NCBI RefSeq assembly: GCF_025426255.1
Contig: NZ_CP104861.1
Coordinates: 124,001-188,000, forward strand
Source of the DNA: Pseudomonas fragi
GTDB lineage: Bacteria > Pseudomonadota > Gammaproteobacteria > Pseudomonadales > Pseudomonadaceae
DNA length: 64,000 nt
Direction: 5' to 3'
The position numbers were made by a program, and so were the translations under genes. Below are positions 57,369 through 64,000 of this stretch, in pieces. The notes beneath the pieces are model-generated. The model saw nothing but the letters and a program-made list of their open reading frames with translations, was not told the DNA's origin and did no database searches. Within the stretch, counting starts at the first letter, position 1. Each line of letters opens with the position of its first letter.

Positions 57369-58239
57369 GTACCAGTGGCAGCGGGCCGTGCTGTCTGCGC
57401 GTCGACTGCATTTTGACCAGGCTGAGGGGCTGCAACAGGCGCTGCGCGACGGATTTTTCTTTGTGGAGCCCGCACAGGCATTCGACCTGGCACCGGGTGA
57501 TCGCTTTGCCCGCCAGTTTTATTTGTCGGGTCACGGCACTTACCGAGGTTTTTGCACGCAAACCGAAACGGAACTGGGCAAACATCAGGGCTATTTTTGC
57601 CGGGACGCGGACCAGACCGAGCAGTTCTTTCTGCGCAGTAGCGACTGGCACAGGTTATTCCCCGAAGCAGTGCGCATTCAGGCGCAACGCATGAAAACCC
57701 TGGCCATCGAGGTGCTGCTGGCGGTGCTGGCATCTCTGGATATTCCCCCGGCACTTTGGCGCAAGGCCACCGGGCATTGCATGGCCAGCCAGGGCACGCA
57801 TACCTTGACCTTCAACCACTTTCGCCCGCAGGTGAATGCCCGTGGTTTGAATATTCACAAGGACTCGGGTTGGGTCACTGTGCTGCGGTCGCTGGAACCA
57901 GGGCTTGAGGTGCTGCGCGATGGTTTTTGGTACCCGATTGATCCCCGCCCCGGCAGTTTTATCGTCAACTTCGGCTGTGCGATGGAGATATTGACCCGGC
58001 ACACGGCCACACCGGTGGCTGCGGTCGCCCACCGCGTGGTGCAACAGCCTCACGAGCCTGGCAAGGCGGATCGCTTTTCGTACGCGCTATTTCTCGACAG
58101 CAGCCTCGACAAGCGTTTCTGCGAGGGCCTCTACAGCTACCGGCCGCAGATTGGGCTTAGGCTTGAGGCCGACTTTGAGCAATTTTTGAAAAGTATCCTT
58201 GAGCACACATACGAACCTCATTCGGCAGGGCTGTATTGA
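57346..58239 (+). CDS. bcmG: 2-oxoglutarate/Fe(II)-dependent oxygenase BcmG
   Basis: Paralogue of 297 aa, reported as one of the three hydroxylating oxygenases. Iron ligands are H171, D173 (NIHKDSGW) and H229 (VAHRV); R243-F-S245 binds 2OG. It shares the DSGWVTVLRS stretch with BcmE, suggesting these two are closest relatives among the five. The ATG at 57346 is seven bases after AAGGA and overlaps bcmF by 23 bases; an ATG nine bases later is possible. bcmT starts 12 bases after the stop. Confidence 0.9.
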   Translation: MASMTECKYQWQRAVLSARRLHFDQAEGLQQALRDGFFFVEPAQAFDLAPGDRFARQFYLSGHGTYRGFCTQTETELGKHQGYFCRDADQTEQFFLRSSDWHRLFPEAVRIQAQRMKTLAIEVLLAVLASLDIPPALWRKATGHCMASQGTHTLTFNHFRPQVNARGLNIHKDSGWVTVLRSLEPGLEVLRDGFWYPIDPRPGSFIVNFGCAMEILTRHTATPVAAVAHRVVQQPHEPGKADRFSYALFLDSSLDKRFCEGLYSYRPQIGLRLEADFEQFLKSILEHTYEPHSAGLY

Positions 58240-58251
58240 GTGGGGAAGCCT

Positions 58252-59616
58252 ATGACTTTTTTCTCTGATCGATCGCGCCGGTTGGCGCTGTTGGCATTTT
58301 CTGCCGGGATCTTTTGTATTCAGTTGGATGCGTTTGCTTTGAATCTGGCATTGCTGTCGATCGCGCAGGATTATGCCGTGCCGGTTGGCCGGCTCAAGTG
58401 GGTGGTCAGCGGCTATTTGCTGTCGGTGGGCATTTTTATGCTGGCCGCCGGGCGCCTGAGCGACGGTTTTGGTCACGGGCGCTTGTTACGCTTGGGGCTG
58501 GCGTTATTTGGCAGTGCGTCGTTGTTGTGCGCCGTGGCCCCGTCGCTGCTCTGGCTGGTGGCTGCCAGGGTGCTTCAAGGCATTGGCGCTGCGTGCATCA
58601 TGCCCTCGGGGTTGGCGCTGTTGAGCCATCTGTATCCGAGTGAGCAGCGCGGGCGGGCGATTGGCCTGGCGTTGGGGCTGGGGGCAATTGCCACGGTGAT
58701 CGGCCCTTTTCTTGGCGGGGCGCTGACGCAGTGGTTTGGCTGGCGGCTTATCTTCTGGATCAACCTGCCCGTGGTGCTGGTCGCACTTGCGTGCTGCTGG
58801 CGAATCGCTGAGCCGCGTGTTTGTGGCGCGCGTGCGGCGGTCAACGGACCCGCGCTGTTGTTGGTGAGTCTGGGGCTGGCGGCCTTGGGCTTGCTGCTGG
58901 ATGAGCTGGGCAGCCCGGCACGGGCAATGCCCCGGGTGGGGCTGGCGCTGGGGATGTTTGTGCTGTGTGCCAGCCTTTTTGTATGGGGAGAAAAGCACGC
59001 TACCGCGCCTTTGATCGACACCAGCCTGTTGCGCAATCCGCCGTACTGGATGCTGACGCTGGCCGGTGCCGTGGTGAATACCGCTACGGTGGTGCATCTG
59101 TTTGTGGTGCCACTGTCATTGCAAGCCGTATGGAGCCTGAGCCCCTTGCAGGCGGGTATGGCCTTTCTGGCGCCTGCGGCGTTGTTGGCGTGTGGCGGGC
59201 CGATTGCCGGGCGTATCCCAAGCTCTGAGGCGGTGTCGGCAATGGCGATATGCCTGGGTTTCAGCGCAATGCTGCTGGCGGGTGCGGCCCTTGCCTATGG
59301 CTGGCTGCTTTATCTGCTGCTGGTGACCTTGTGCGGCGCCTCGTTGGGGATTGCCAATGCCCTGACCTTGATTGCAACGCAGGCGGTTGTCGATGAACAG
59401 GTCGCGGGGGTGGCCAGCGGGCTGACCAAAACCATCATCACCCTGGCAGCTGGCTTTGGCGTGATACTCGCGGGGCGCAGTAATGGGCCGCTATTAAATG
59501 TCCAAGGTGTATTTATCAGCCTCGCAGGCTGCTGCCTTGTGGCCTGTTTCGCGCTGCTGATGGGGCAGCGTTATTGGACGGGAAAACAGACTGTGGATAA
59601 GTTGACTGGCCGGTAG
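58252..59616 (+). CDS. bcmT: MFS exporter BcmT (DHA2/Bcr-type), bicyclomycin efflux
   Basis: Inner-membrane drug:proton antiporter of 454 aa with 12-14 hydrophobic helices. It contains the DHA2 motif RVLQGIGAACIMPSG and the loop motif GRLSDGFGHGRLL. It should export bicyclomycin and protect Rho; no resistant rho copy is in the window. The ATG at 58252 follows GGGGAAGCC; a GTG 12 bases upstream is possible. The stop TAG (59614-59616) is made of bases 8-10 of the tRNA-Ile gene, so the two overlap by ten bases and the C-terminus is set by the tRNA. Confidence 0.92.
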   Translation: MTFFSDRSRRLALLAFSAGIFCIQLDAFALNLALLSIAQDYAVPVGRLKWVVSGYLLSVGIFMLAAGRLSDGFGHGRLLRLGLALFGSASLLCAVAPSLLWLVAARVLQGIGAACIMPSGLALLSHLYPSEQRGRAIGLALGLGAIATVIGPFLGGALTQWFGWRLIFWINLPVVLVALACCWRIAEPRVCGARAAVNGPALLLVSLGLAALGLLLDELGSPARAMPRVGLALGMFVLCASLFVWGEKHATAPLIDTSLLRNPPYWMLTLAGAVVNTATVVHLFVVPLSLQAVWSLSPLQAGMAFLAPAALLACGGPIAGRIPSSEAVSAMAICLGFSAMLLAGAALAYGWLLYLLLVTLCGASLGIANALTLIATQAVVDEQVAGVASGLTKTIITLAAGFGVILAGRSNGPLLNVQGVFISLAGCCLVACFALLMGQRYWTGKQTVDKLTGR

Positions 59617-59682
59617 CTCAGTGGGTAGAGCGCGCCCTTGATAAGGGTGAGGTGGAAGGTTCGAGCCCTTCCCGGCCAACCA
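59607..59682 (+). tRNA. tRNA-Ile (anticodon GAT), overlapping bcmT
   Basis: A 76-base cloverleaf with CCA encoded. The acceptor stem TGGCCGG/CCGGCCA begins with an unusual U1-A72 pair; D arm GCTC/GAGC, anticodon stem CGCCC/GGGTG (one G-U), loop TTGATAA with GAT at 59640-59642, T stem GAAGG/CCTTC with loop TTCGAGC. The E. coli IleRS identity bases (GAU, A37, A38, A73, C4-G69, U12-A23, C29-G41) are all present. It is not in an rRNA operon, where tRNA-Ile(GAU) normally sits. It lies on the strand of the bcm operon, and a TTTTTT run follows at 59693. Confidence 0.95.
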
Positions 59683-59700
59683 TTTAAAGCCTTTTTTCGC

Positions 59701-60276
59701 TCAGGGTTGCGGTTGCCACGGGCAGTAGCAGCCTACGGCCATGGTGTGGGTGGCCTTGACCGGGCGACCTTCGCTCAGGGCTTGGAGGATCGGCTCGATA
59801 AAGCTGTTGCTGGCGTTGCAGGTAGCGCCTTCACTGTAGGGACCGAAGTAGGCCAGTTGGCCGCTGCGGTCCCAGATGGCCACCGCCGGGCTGGCGCTCA
59901 GGTGCTCGGCGCCGGGCACGCTGGCCAGGGGTTTGAGCGCGCCCAGGGTGGCAGGCAACTGACCGTGGGTGCCGGGCTTTTGCACTGAATAGAACTCGAC
60001 GCCTTGCGGTACGTAATGAGCCAGCAATTCACTGAGGTGTTGCTGGTTGCCGACGTTGCACGGGCAGGCCGGATCCCAGAAGTGCACCACGCGGATGGCG
60101 CCCGGGCCGGACAGTTCGGCAGGCAGGCTCAGGACGTCCCCGGCAAACAGCGCGGTCTGATCGCTGAAGGTACGAATGTAACGGCTTTGAAACCAGTCAT
60201 AAGCGAGCCACAACCCCACCGCGCAGATCAGCGTCAGCAGGCAGGCCAGCAGGGTTTTCAATGTGGGCACCGGCAT
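59701..60276 (-). CDS. DUF6436 thioredoxin-like protein
   Basis: Membrane-anchored protein of 191 aa: one N-terminal helix (~8-26), then a thioredoxin-like domain (VVHFWDPACPCNVGNQQHL) whose cysteines form CPC rather than CxxC, so ordinary disulfide exchange is doubtful. Two further cysteines lie at the C-terminus (GCYCPWQP). Function unknown; it may be a periplasmic redox or copper-handling protein. It converges on the tRNA gene, with 18 bases between them. Confidence 0.8.
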   Translation of the reverse strand: MPVPTLKTLLACLLTLICAVGLWLAYDWFQSRYIRTFSDQTALFAGDVLSLPAELSGPGAIRVVHFWDPACPCNVGNQQHLSELLAHYVPQGVEFYSVQKPGTHGQLPATLGALKPLASVPGAEHLSASPAVAIWDRSGQLAYFGPYSEGATCNASNSFIEPILQALSEGRPVKATHTMAVGCYCPWQPQP

Positions 60277-60384
60277 GCAAAAGCTCCTTGAAGGCCGCGT
60301 AGCTTGCCATGCTTGACCTGACAGATGAATATCGATGGTCTATAAAGCCTGTTTTGCGCAGTTGCGCCCTGTCTGGAAGCCCTT

Positions 60385-61326
60385 ATGCCTGCCCCGTTTG
60401 CCCCCGATTCCTTGCGCGCCAGCCTGCAGTCGTTGGTCGCGGGCCAGCCGTTATCGAGTGAGGGGCTGGCGTATCAGCATTTTTATGGGCTGGACTTTCC
60501 TCATCGCCCGGTTCCACTGAAACGCCAGTTGGGGCGCTTTAGTGCGGCCGGTTATGAACTGGTCAGCCAGGTGTGGTGGCCTGAGTCTGCACCGGTGGCG
60601 ACGCTGTTTGTGATTCACGGTTTTTACGATCATATGGGGCTGTATCGGCACGTGATCGAGTGGGGCTTGAACCGGGGGTTTGTGGTGATTGCCTGCGACC
60701 TGCCGGGGCACGGGCTGTCGAGTGGGGAGCGGGCCAGTATTGATGATTTCGCGCAGTACCAGGCAGTGCTGCAAGGATTGTTTATCGAGGCGCAATCGCT
60801 GCAATTGCCGCAGCCTTGGCATCTGTGCGGGCAAAGCACGGGTGGCGCGATTGTGCTCGATCACCTGTTGCACTACGGGCAGCAAAGCCCGGCTCAGGGC
60901 CAGGCGATTTTGCTCTCGCCACTGGTTCGGCCACTAGGCTGGCGCTGGTCCAAACTCAGCTATTACCTGCTACGCCCTTTCGTCAAAGCGATCGCCCGCC
61001 GCTTTAGCGAGAACTCTAACGACCCGGATTTTTTGCCGTTCCTGCAGGCAGATCCACTGCAGCCGGTACGTCTGCCGACGGCGTGGGTGGGCGCGCTGGC
61101 ACGCTGGATTCCGCGTATTGAAGGTGCGTCACCGAGTGCGCGTCAGCCGTTGGTGATTCAGGGGCAGGCCGACAAAACGGTGGATTGGCACCATAACCTT
61201 GAAGTGTTGAACGCCAGGTTCAATCAGCCACAGGTGCTGTTATTGCCCGAGGCGCGGCATCATCTGGCCAATGAAACAGCCGAGATTCGCGGGCAGTACT
61301 TCGCGTTTTTGGATAAGTATTTTTGA
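60385..61326 (+). CDS. Alpha/beta hydrolase (lysophospholipase-like)
   Basis: Serine hydrolase of 313 aa in the monoglyceride lipase/PldB group. The nucleophile elbow GQSTGG has S151; HGFYDHMGLYRHV forms the oxyanion region; the late aspartate is probably in QGQADKTVDW and the histidine in ARHHLANE. It likely cleaves lysophospholipids or monoacylglycerols. The ATG is not preceded by a strong ribosome site. Confidence 0.86.
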   Translation: MPAPFAPDSLRASLQSLVAGQPLSSEGLAYQHFYGLDFPHRPVPLKRQLGRFSAAGYELVSQVWWPESAPVATLFVIHGFYDHMGLYRHVIEWGLNRGFVVIACDLPGHGLSSGERASIDDFAQYQAVLQGLFIEAQSLQLPQPWHLCGQSTGGAIVLDHLLHYGQQSPAQGQAILLSPLVRPLGWRWSKLSYYLLRPFVKAIARRFSENSNDPDFLPFLQADPLQPVRLPTAWVGALARWIPRIEGASPSARQPLVIQGQADKTVDWHHNLEVLNARFNQPQVLLLPEARHHLANETAEIRGQYFAFLDKYF

Positions 61327-61343
61327 GGTTGATACAATCATGT

Positions 61344-61408
61344 GTAGCCGCTGCAGCAGGCAGCGATCCTGCTGTTGGGCCCTTGTCGCAGCCTGCGGCA
61401 GCGGCTAC
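61344..61408. repeat. Type B palindromic intergenic repeat, shortened copy
   Basis: GTAGCCGCTGCAGCAGGCAGCGA at the left and GTCGCAGCCTGCGGCAGCGGCTAC at the right with a short centre. It lies directly next to the REP-type inverted repeat at 61423. Confidence 0.82.
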
Positions 61409-61422
61409 AGAGATACTTCAGC

Positions 61423-61473
61423 GTGGGAGCGAGCCTGCTCGCGAAAATCATTCGCGAGCAGGCTCGCTCCCAC
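61423..61473. repeat. REP-type perfect inverted repeat
   Basis: Two exact 23 bp arms beginning GTGGGAGCGAGCCTGCTCGC and its complement, separated by AATCA. This GTGGGAGC...GCTCCCAC element is a widespread REP sequence of fluorescent pseudomonads. Between convergent genes it could end transcription both ways. Confidence 0.92.
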
Positions 61474-61498
61474 TGGGGCTTGACCTGGAACAGAGTAT

Positions 61499-62236
61499 CT
61501 ACAGGCTTTGGCCTACCGCCAACCCGGCGCGGATCGCGGCCAAGGCTGCCTGATAATAGGTTTTGCCTTCAGGTGACTGGGCGAAGGTGACGAATTCTTC
61601 CAGCTCCGGGTCAGACAAATCGCGATACACGTAGAGCAAAGTGTTATCCAGCTCGCCCGCGATCTGGTCCATCAACCGCTGGCGCTGGCCATTCAACATG
61701 CCTTGCGCCTGGCCGCCGCCCAACAGTCCCGGGATCATCGAACTCAAACTGTCAGCGGCTACCCCGGCAATCGCCAGGCTGACTTCCGCACCTGCTTCAC
61801 GGGCGGGTAGCGCGCGGGATAAATGATTAATCAGCAACTGGCGGGTGGCGCTGGCCTCCATACGTGGCAAGCCTTGGGCGTGCTTGGCCAGTTGATCGCG
61901 ACGGGTGGCGAGCAGTTCAGCGGCCACAATTTTGCGGCCCAATGGCGACTGAAAAAAGCTCAGCGCAGGATCAGGATCCGGCAGGTGTTTGCGCATCTGG
62001 TCTTTGGCTCGCTGATCCATTGCAGCAGGCGCAAAACGCTGGTTGCTGTTGTTGACCAGGGCCTGATACACGGCAGGCGGCAAATTGCTGCTATAGCGTT
62101 GTTGGGCGGCGCTGAGGGCGTCATTGAAATGCGCGCGTTGTTGCGGCCAGCCAGCGACCGTAAACAGATCATCAAGGTTGTCTGCCAATGCGGGTAACGT
62201 ACAAAACATCATCAACAGTAAAAACAAACGGCGCAT
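61499..62236 (-). CDS. DUF2059 domain protein, exported
   Basis: Protein of 245 aa with a signal peptide (MRRLFLLLMMFCTLPALA-DN) and a C-terminal DUF2059 region (YVYRDLSDPELEEFVTFAQSPEGKTYYQAALAAI). The family is common and periplasmic in proteobacteria, with no proven function. AGGAGTCCCTC precedes the ATG on the minus strand. It is divergent from the prolyl hydroxylase gene. Confidence 0.85.
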   Translation of the reverse strand: MRRLFLLLMMFCTLPALADNLDDLFTVAGWPQQRAHFNDALSAAQQRYSSNLPPAVYQALVNNSNQRFAPAAMDQRAKDQMRKHLPDPDPALSFFQSPLGRKIVAAELLATRRDQLAKHAQGLPRMEASATRQLLINHLSRALPAREAGAEVSLAIAGVAADSLSSMIPGLLGGGQAQGMLNGQRQRLMDQIAGELDNTLLYVYRDLSDPELEEFVTFAQSPEGKTYYQAALAAIRAGLAVGQSL

Positions 62237-62388
62237 GAGGGACTCCTGTCTGCAGGGCGCTATTGTCCGGGTGTGGCGTAGGACTTGTCGAGAATTCGTA
62301 TCTCTCTAATCGGCTTAAAATGCGCAGGTCAATTATTTCGACGTTGCCAGCCAGACGGAGCTGTCAGATTCTGAGGCGGCTCGATACT

Positions 62389-63024
62389 ATGCGCGCCATG
62401 CAAATACCCTCTGATCACCCGCTGTTGCTACGCATCGTCGACGACCTGTACGCGCAGGGATGGTCACAGCAAAATATTTTTCTGCCCGAGGCTTTGACCC
62501 TCGAACTGGCGGCTGAGTGCCATAAACGTTCTGCTGAGGGTGAATTGACCCCTGCAGCGGTTGGGCGCGGTCTGACGCAGGAGGTCCGCGAGGGTATCCG
62601 CGGGGACCATATCCAATGGCTGGAGCCGGGAGAAGCTCTGGCCTGCGACAGTTATCTGGAGCTAATGGAAAGCCTGCGAATCGCCATGAATCGCAGGCTT
62701 TTTTTGGGCCTGGAGGACTTTGAAAGTCACTTTGCACTGTACCCGCCCGGGGCTTTTTACCTGCGGCACCTGGACCGTTTTCGCGACGATGACCGGCGCA
62801 TGGTGTCGGCCGTGGTGTACCTCAATCAGGGCTGGTTGCCCGAGCACGGCGGACATTTGCGCATGTACCTGGACGGAAATGTCGACTATGACGTGCTGCC
62901 GATCGGTGGTTGTCTGGTGGTGTTTCTTTCGGGTGAAATCCCTCACGAAGTGATGCCCGCCACCCGTGACCGTCTGTCGCTGACCGGCTGGTTTCGCCGT
63001 CGCGCTACCGAGATTTTTGTATGA
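62389..63024 (+). CDS. 2OG-Fe(II) prolyl hydroxylase (EF-Tu prolyl hydroxylase-like, PPHD)
   Basis: Prolyl-4-hydroxylase-fold oxygenase of 211 aa. Iron ligands are H127 and D129 (YLRHLDRF) and H186 (EIPHEV); R195 (DRLSLTGWF) should bind 2OG. It matches the Pseudomonas PPHD enzyme reported to hydroxylate a switch-region proline of EF-Tu. It is unrelated in sequence to the five bcm oxygenases. The ATG at 62389 gives MRAMQIPSDHP; one three codons later is possible. It overlaps the next gene by four bases. Confidence 0.85.
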   Translation: MRAMQIPSDHPLLLRIVDDLYAQGWSQQNIFLPEALTLELAAECHKRSAEGELTPAAVGRGLTQEVREGIRGDHIQWLEPGEALACDSYLELMESLRIAMNRRLFLGLEDFESHFALYPPGAFYLRHLDRFRDDDRRMVSAVVYLNQGWLPEHGGHLRMYLDGNVDYDVLPIGGCLVVFLSGEIPHEVMPATRDRLSLTGWFRRRATEIFV

Positions 63025-63524
63025 CCCACAAACTGTTGATCAGCCGCTGCCTGCTGGGCCATCGTGTGCGCTACGACGGCGGCGCCAGCGGTCCGTACGC
63101 GCAGTTGGCGCAATGGCAGGCCGAAGGCCGAGTGATAGCCTTGTGCCCGGAGGTTGCGGGCGGCTTGCCCACGCCCCGTGCAGCGGCGGAGATACCCGGC
63201 GGCCAAGGCGTTGAAGTGCTCGGCGGTATGGCGTCAGTGATCACCGCAACCGGTGAGGACGTGACCGAGGCGTTTGTGTCAGGAGCCCATCAGGCGCTGG
63301 AGCTGGTGCAGCAGCACGGTATCCGGATTGCTATTCTCAAAGCCAACAGCCCGTCTTGTGGTAATCGGCTGACCTATGACGGCAGCTTTAGCGGCGTCAA
63401 GGTCGAGGGCCAGGGCGTGACTGCGGCGTTGCTGACCCGTGCCGGCGTTCAGGTGTTCAGTGAGCTGGAGTTGGAAGAGGCGGCCAAAGCGCTGGCAGCG
63501 CTGAGTTGCGCAACGAACCCTTAA
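63021..63524 (+). CDS. DUF523 domain protein
   Basis: Protein of 167 aa starting MTHKLLISRCLLGHRVRYDGGAS with ILKANSPSCGN, both hallmarks of DUF523. The conserved cysteines suggest metal binding, but the role is unknown. Its ATG overlaps the stop of the prolyl hydroxylase gene (ATGA), so the two are probably co-translated; this pairing is conserved in Pseudomonas. Confidence 0.88.
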   Translation: MTHKLLISRCLLGHRVRYDGGASGPYAQLAQWQAEGRVIALCPEVAGGLPTPRAAAEIPGGQGVEVLGGMASVITATGEDVTEAFVSGAHQALELVQQHGIRIAILKANSPSCGNRLTYDGSFSGVKVEGQGVTAALLTRAGVQVFSELELEEAAKALAALSCATNP

Positions 63525-63527
63525 CTT

Positions 63528-63570
63528 TGAAGGTCCTTCGGCCCTTTTCGCAGCCTTCGGCAGCGGCTAC
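63528..63570. repeat. Type B repeat, right half only
   Basis: GAAGGTCCTTCGGCCC...CGCAGCCTTCGGCAGCGGCTAC, matching the right half of the copy at 36677-36776 almost exactly; the left arm is missing. Confidence 0.75.
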
Positions 63571-63641
63571 AACGGCTGTGTATTTTCACCCGGAAATGAG
63601 TTCAGGTAACATTCGTCTCCACTTTGCCCAGGGATACAACG

Positions 63642-64000
63642 ATGACTGACAAGCCCAAACCACAGCCTTCGGTAGTTGCTGAAAGTGCCGACTCGGCACT
63701 GCACCATATCGTTGATGGTTTTTTGCACTTTCATCACGAAATCTTCCCTGAACAAGAAGCCTTTTTCAAAAAACTCGCCACGGCGCAAAACCCGCGTGCG
63801 ATGTTTATCGCCTGTGCCGATTCGCGCATCGTGCCGGAGTTGATCACCCAGAGTGCACCGGGTGATTTGTTCGTGACGCGTAACGTCGGCAATGTTGTAC
63901 CGCCTTACGGTCAGATGAACGGTGGCGTTTCGACGGCGATCGAGTACGCGGTGCTGGCACTTGGCGTGCAACACATCATCATTTGCGGGCATTCCGATTG
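63642..64000 (+). CDS. Beta-class carbonic anhydrase, N-terminal part (cut by window edge)
   Basis: Zinc enzyme that interconverts CO2 and bicarbonate. The visible 119 residues include CADSRIVPE with the zinc cysteine and the Asp-Arg pair, [11 protein letters not shown], and the start of the HSDC zinc site at the very end of the window. The ATG at 63642 is the first in frame after a plausible GGGAT. Confidence 0.92.
   Translation, partial: MTDKPKPQPSVVAESADSALHHIVDGFLHFHHEIFPEQEAFFKKLATAQNPRAMFIACADSRIVPELITQSAPGDLFVTRNVGNVVPPYGQMNGGVSTAIEYAVLALGVQHIIICGHSD

Noticed and set aside
51255..59700. Classical tRNA-integrated genomic island
   Set aside because: No copy of the tRNA 3' end was found in the left gap 51255-51515, there is no integrase gene, and the cluster lies on the 5' side of the tRNA.
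59701..60276. DsbA/TlpA-type disulfide oxidoreductase
   Set aside because: The cysteines form CPC, not CxxC, so a normal thiol-disulfide active site is not supported.

Overview
The window is a stretch of Pseudomonas chromosome, most likely from the fluorescens/putida side of the genus. The case rests on gene order. From the left edge to ubiA (about 48.9 kb) the genes follow the conserved pseudomonad series MATE pump - proE-like phosphodiesterase - rep - xpt - cytochrome c5 - pauR-like - dadX/ridA/dadA/lrp - polyamine catabolism - rpmG/rpmB - radC/coaBC/dut/algC/argB - pyrE/crc - rph/yicC/gmk/rpoZ/spoT - exbB/exbD/tonB - oxyR/recG - HU - rubredoxin genes - ubiC/ubiA. The exbB-exbD-tonB trio beside oxyR-recG is the putida/fluorescens arrangement as I recall it. 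Nearly all of this part is housekeeping and intact. Intergenic gaps carry two families of large palindromic repeats and one perfect REP-type inverted repeat.

The accessory region is 51.3-59.7 kb. Eight tightly packed + strand genes encode a tRNA-dependent cyclodipeptide synthase, two 2-oxoglutarate/Fe(II) oxygenases, a cytochrome P450, three more 2OG/Fe(II) oxygenases and a DHA2-type MFS exporter. This is exactly the content and order of the bicyclomycin cluster bcmA-B-C-D-E-F-G-T. The predicted product is therefore bicyclomycin (an inhibitor of transcription terminator Rho) or a close analogue, built from cyclo(Ile-Leu) by six oxidative enzymes and exported by BcmT. The upstream gap is AT-rich. 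It holds a plausible sigma70 promoter with one perfect dyad just upstream of the -35 and a second at the expected transcription start.

The last gene, bcmT, runs into a tRNA-Ile(GAU) gene and uses tRNA bases 8-10 (UAG) as its stop codon. The tRNA keeps the IleRS identity bases known from E. coli but starts with a U1-A72 pair. Because the first enzyme of the pathway consumes Ile-tRNA, a same-strand, overlapping isoleucine tRNA is the most unusual observation here. It could be a co-expressed substrate-supply tRNA, or simply a core tRNA beside which the cluster inserted.

On either side of the cluster lie a divergent penicillin-acylase-family gene (left) and a thioredoxin-like DUF6436 protein, alpha/beta hydrolase, DUF2059 protein, EF-Tu prolyl-hydroxylase-like enzyme, DUF523 protein and beta-carbonic anhydrase (right). 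From memory this resembles the PA0305-PA0311 block of P. aeruginosa, so the bcm genes probably sit as an insertion inside an otherwise conserved block. The window also joins that block directly to ubiA, where phoB/phoR often follow in other pseudomonads.
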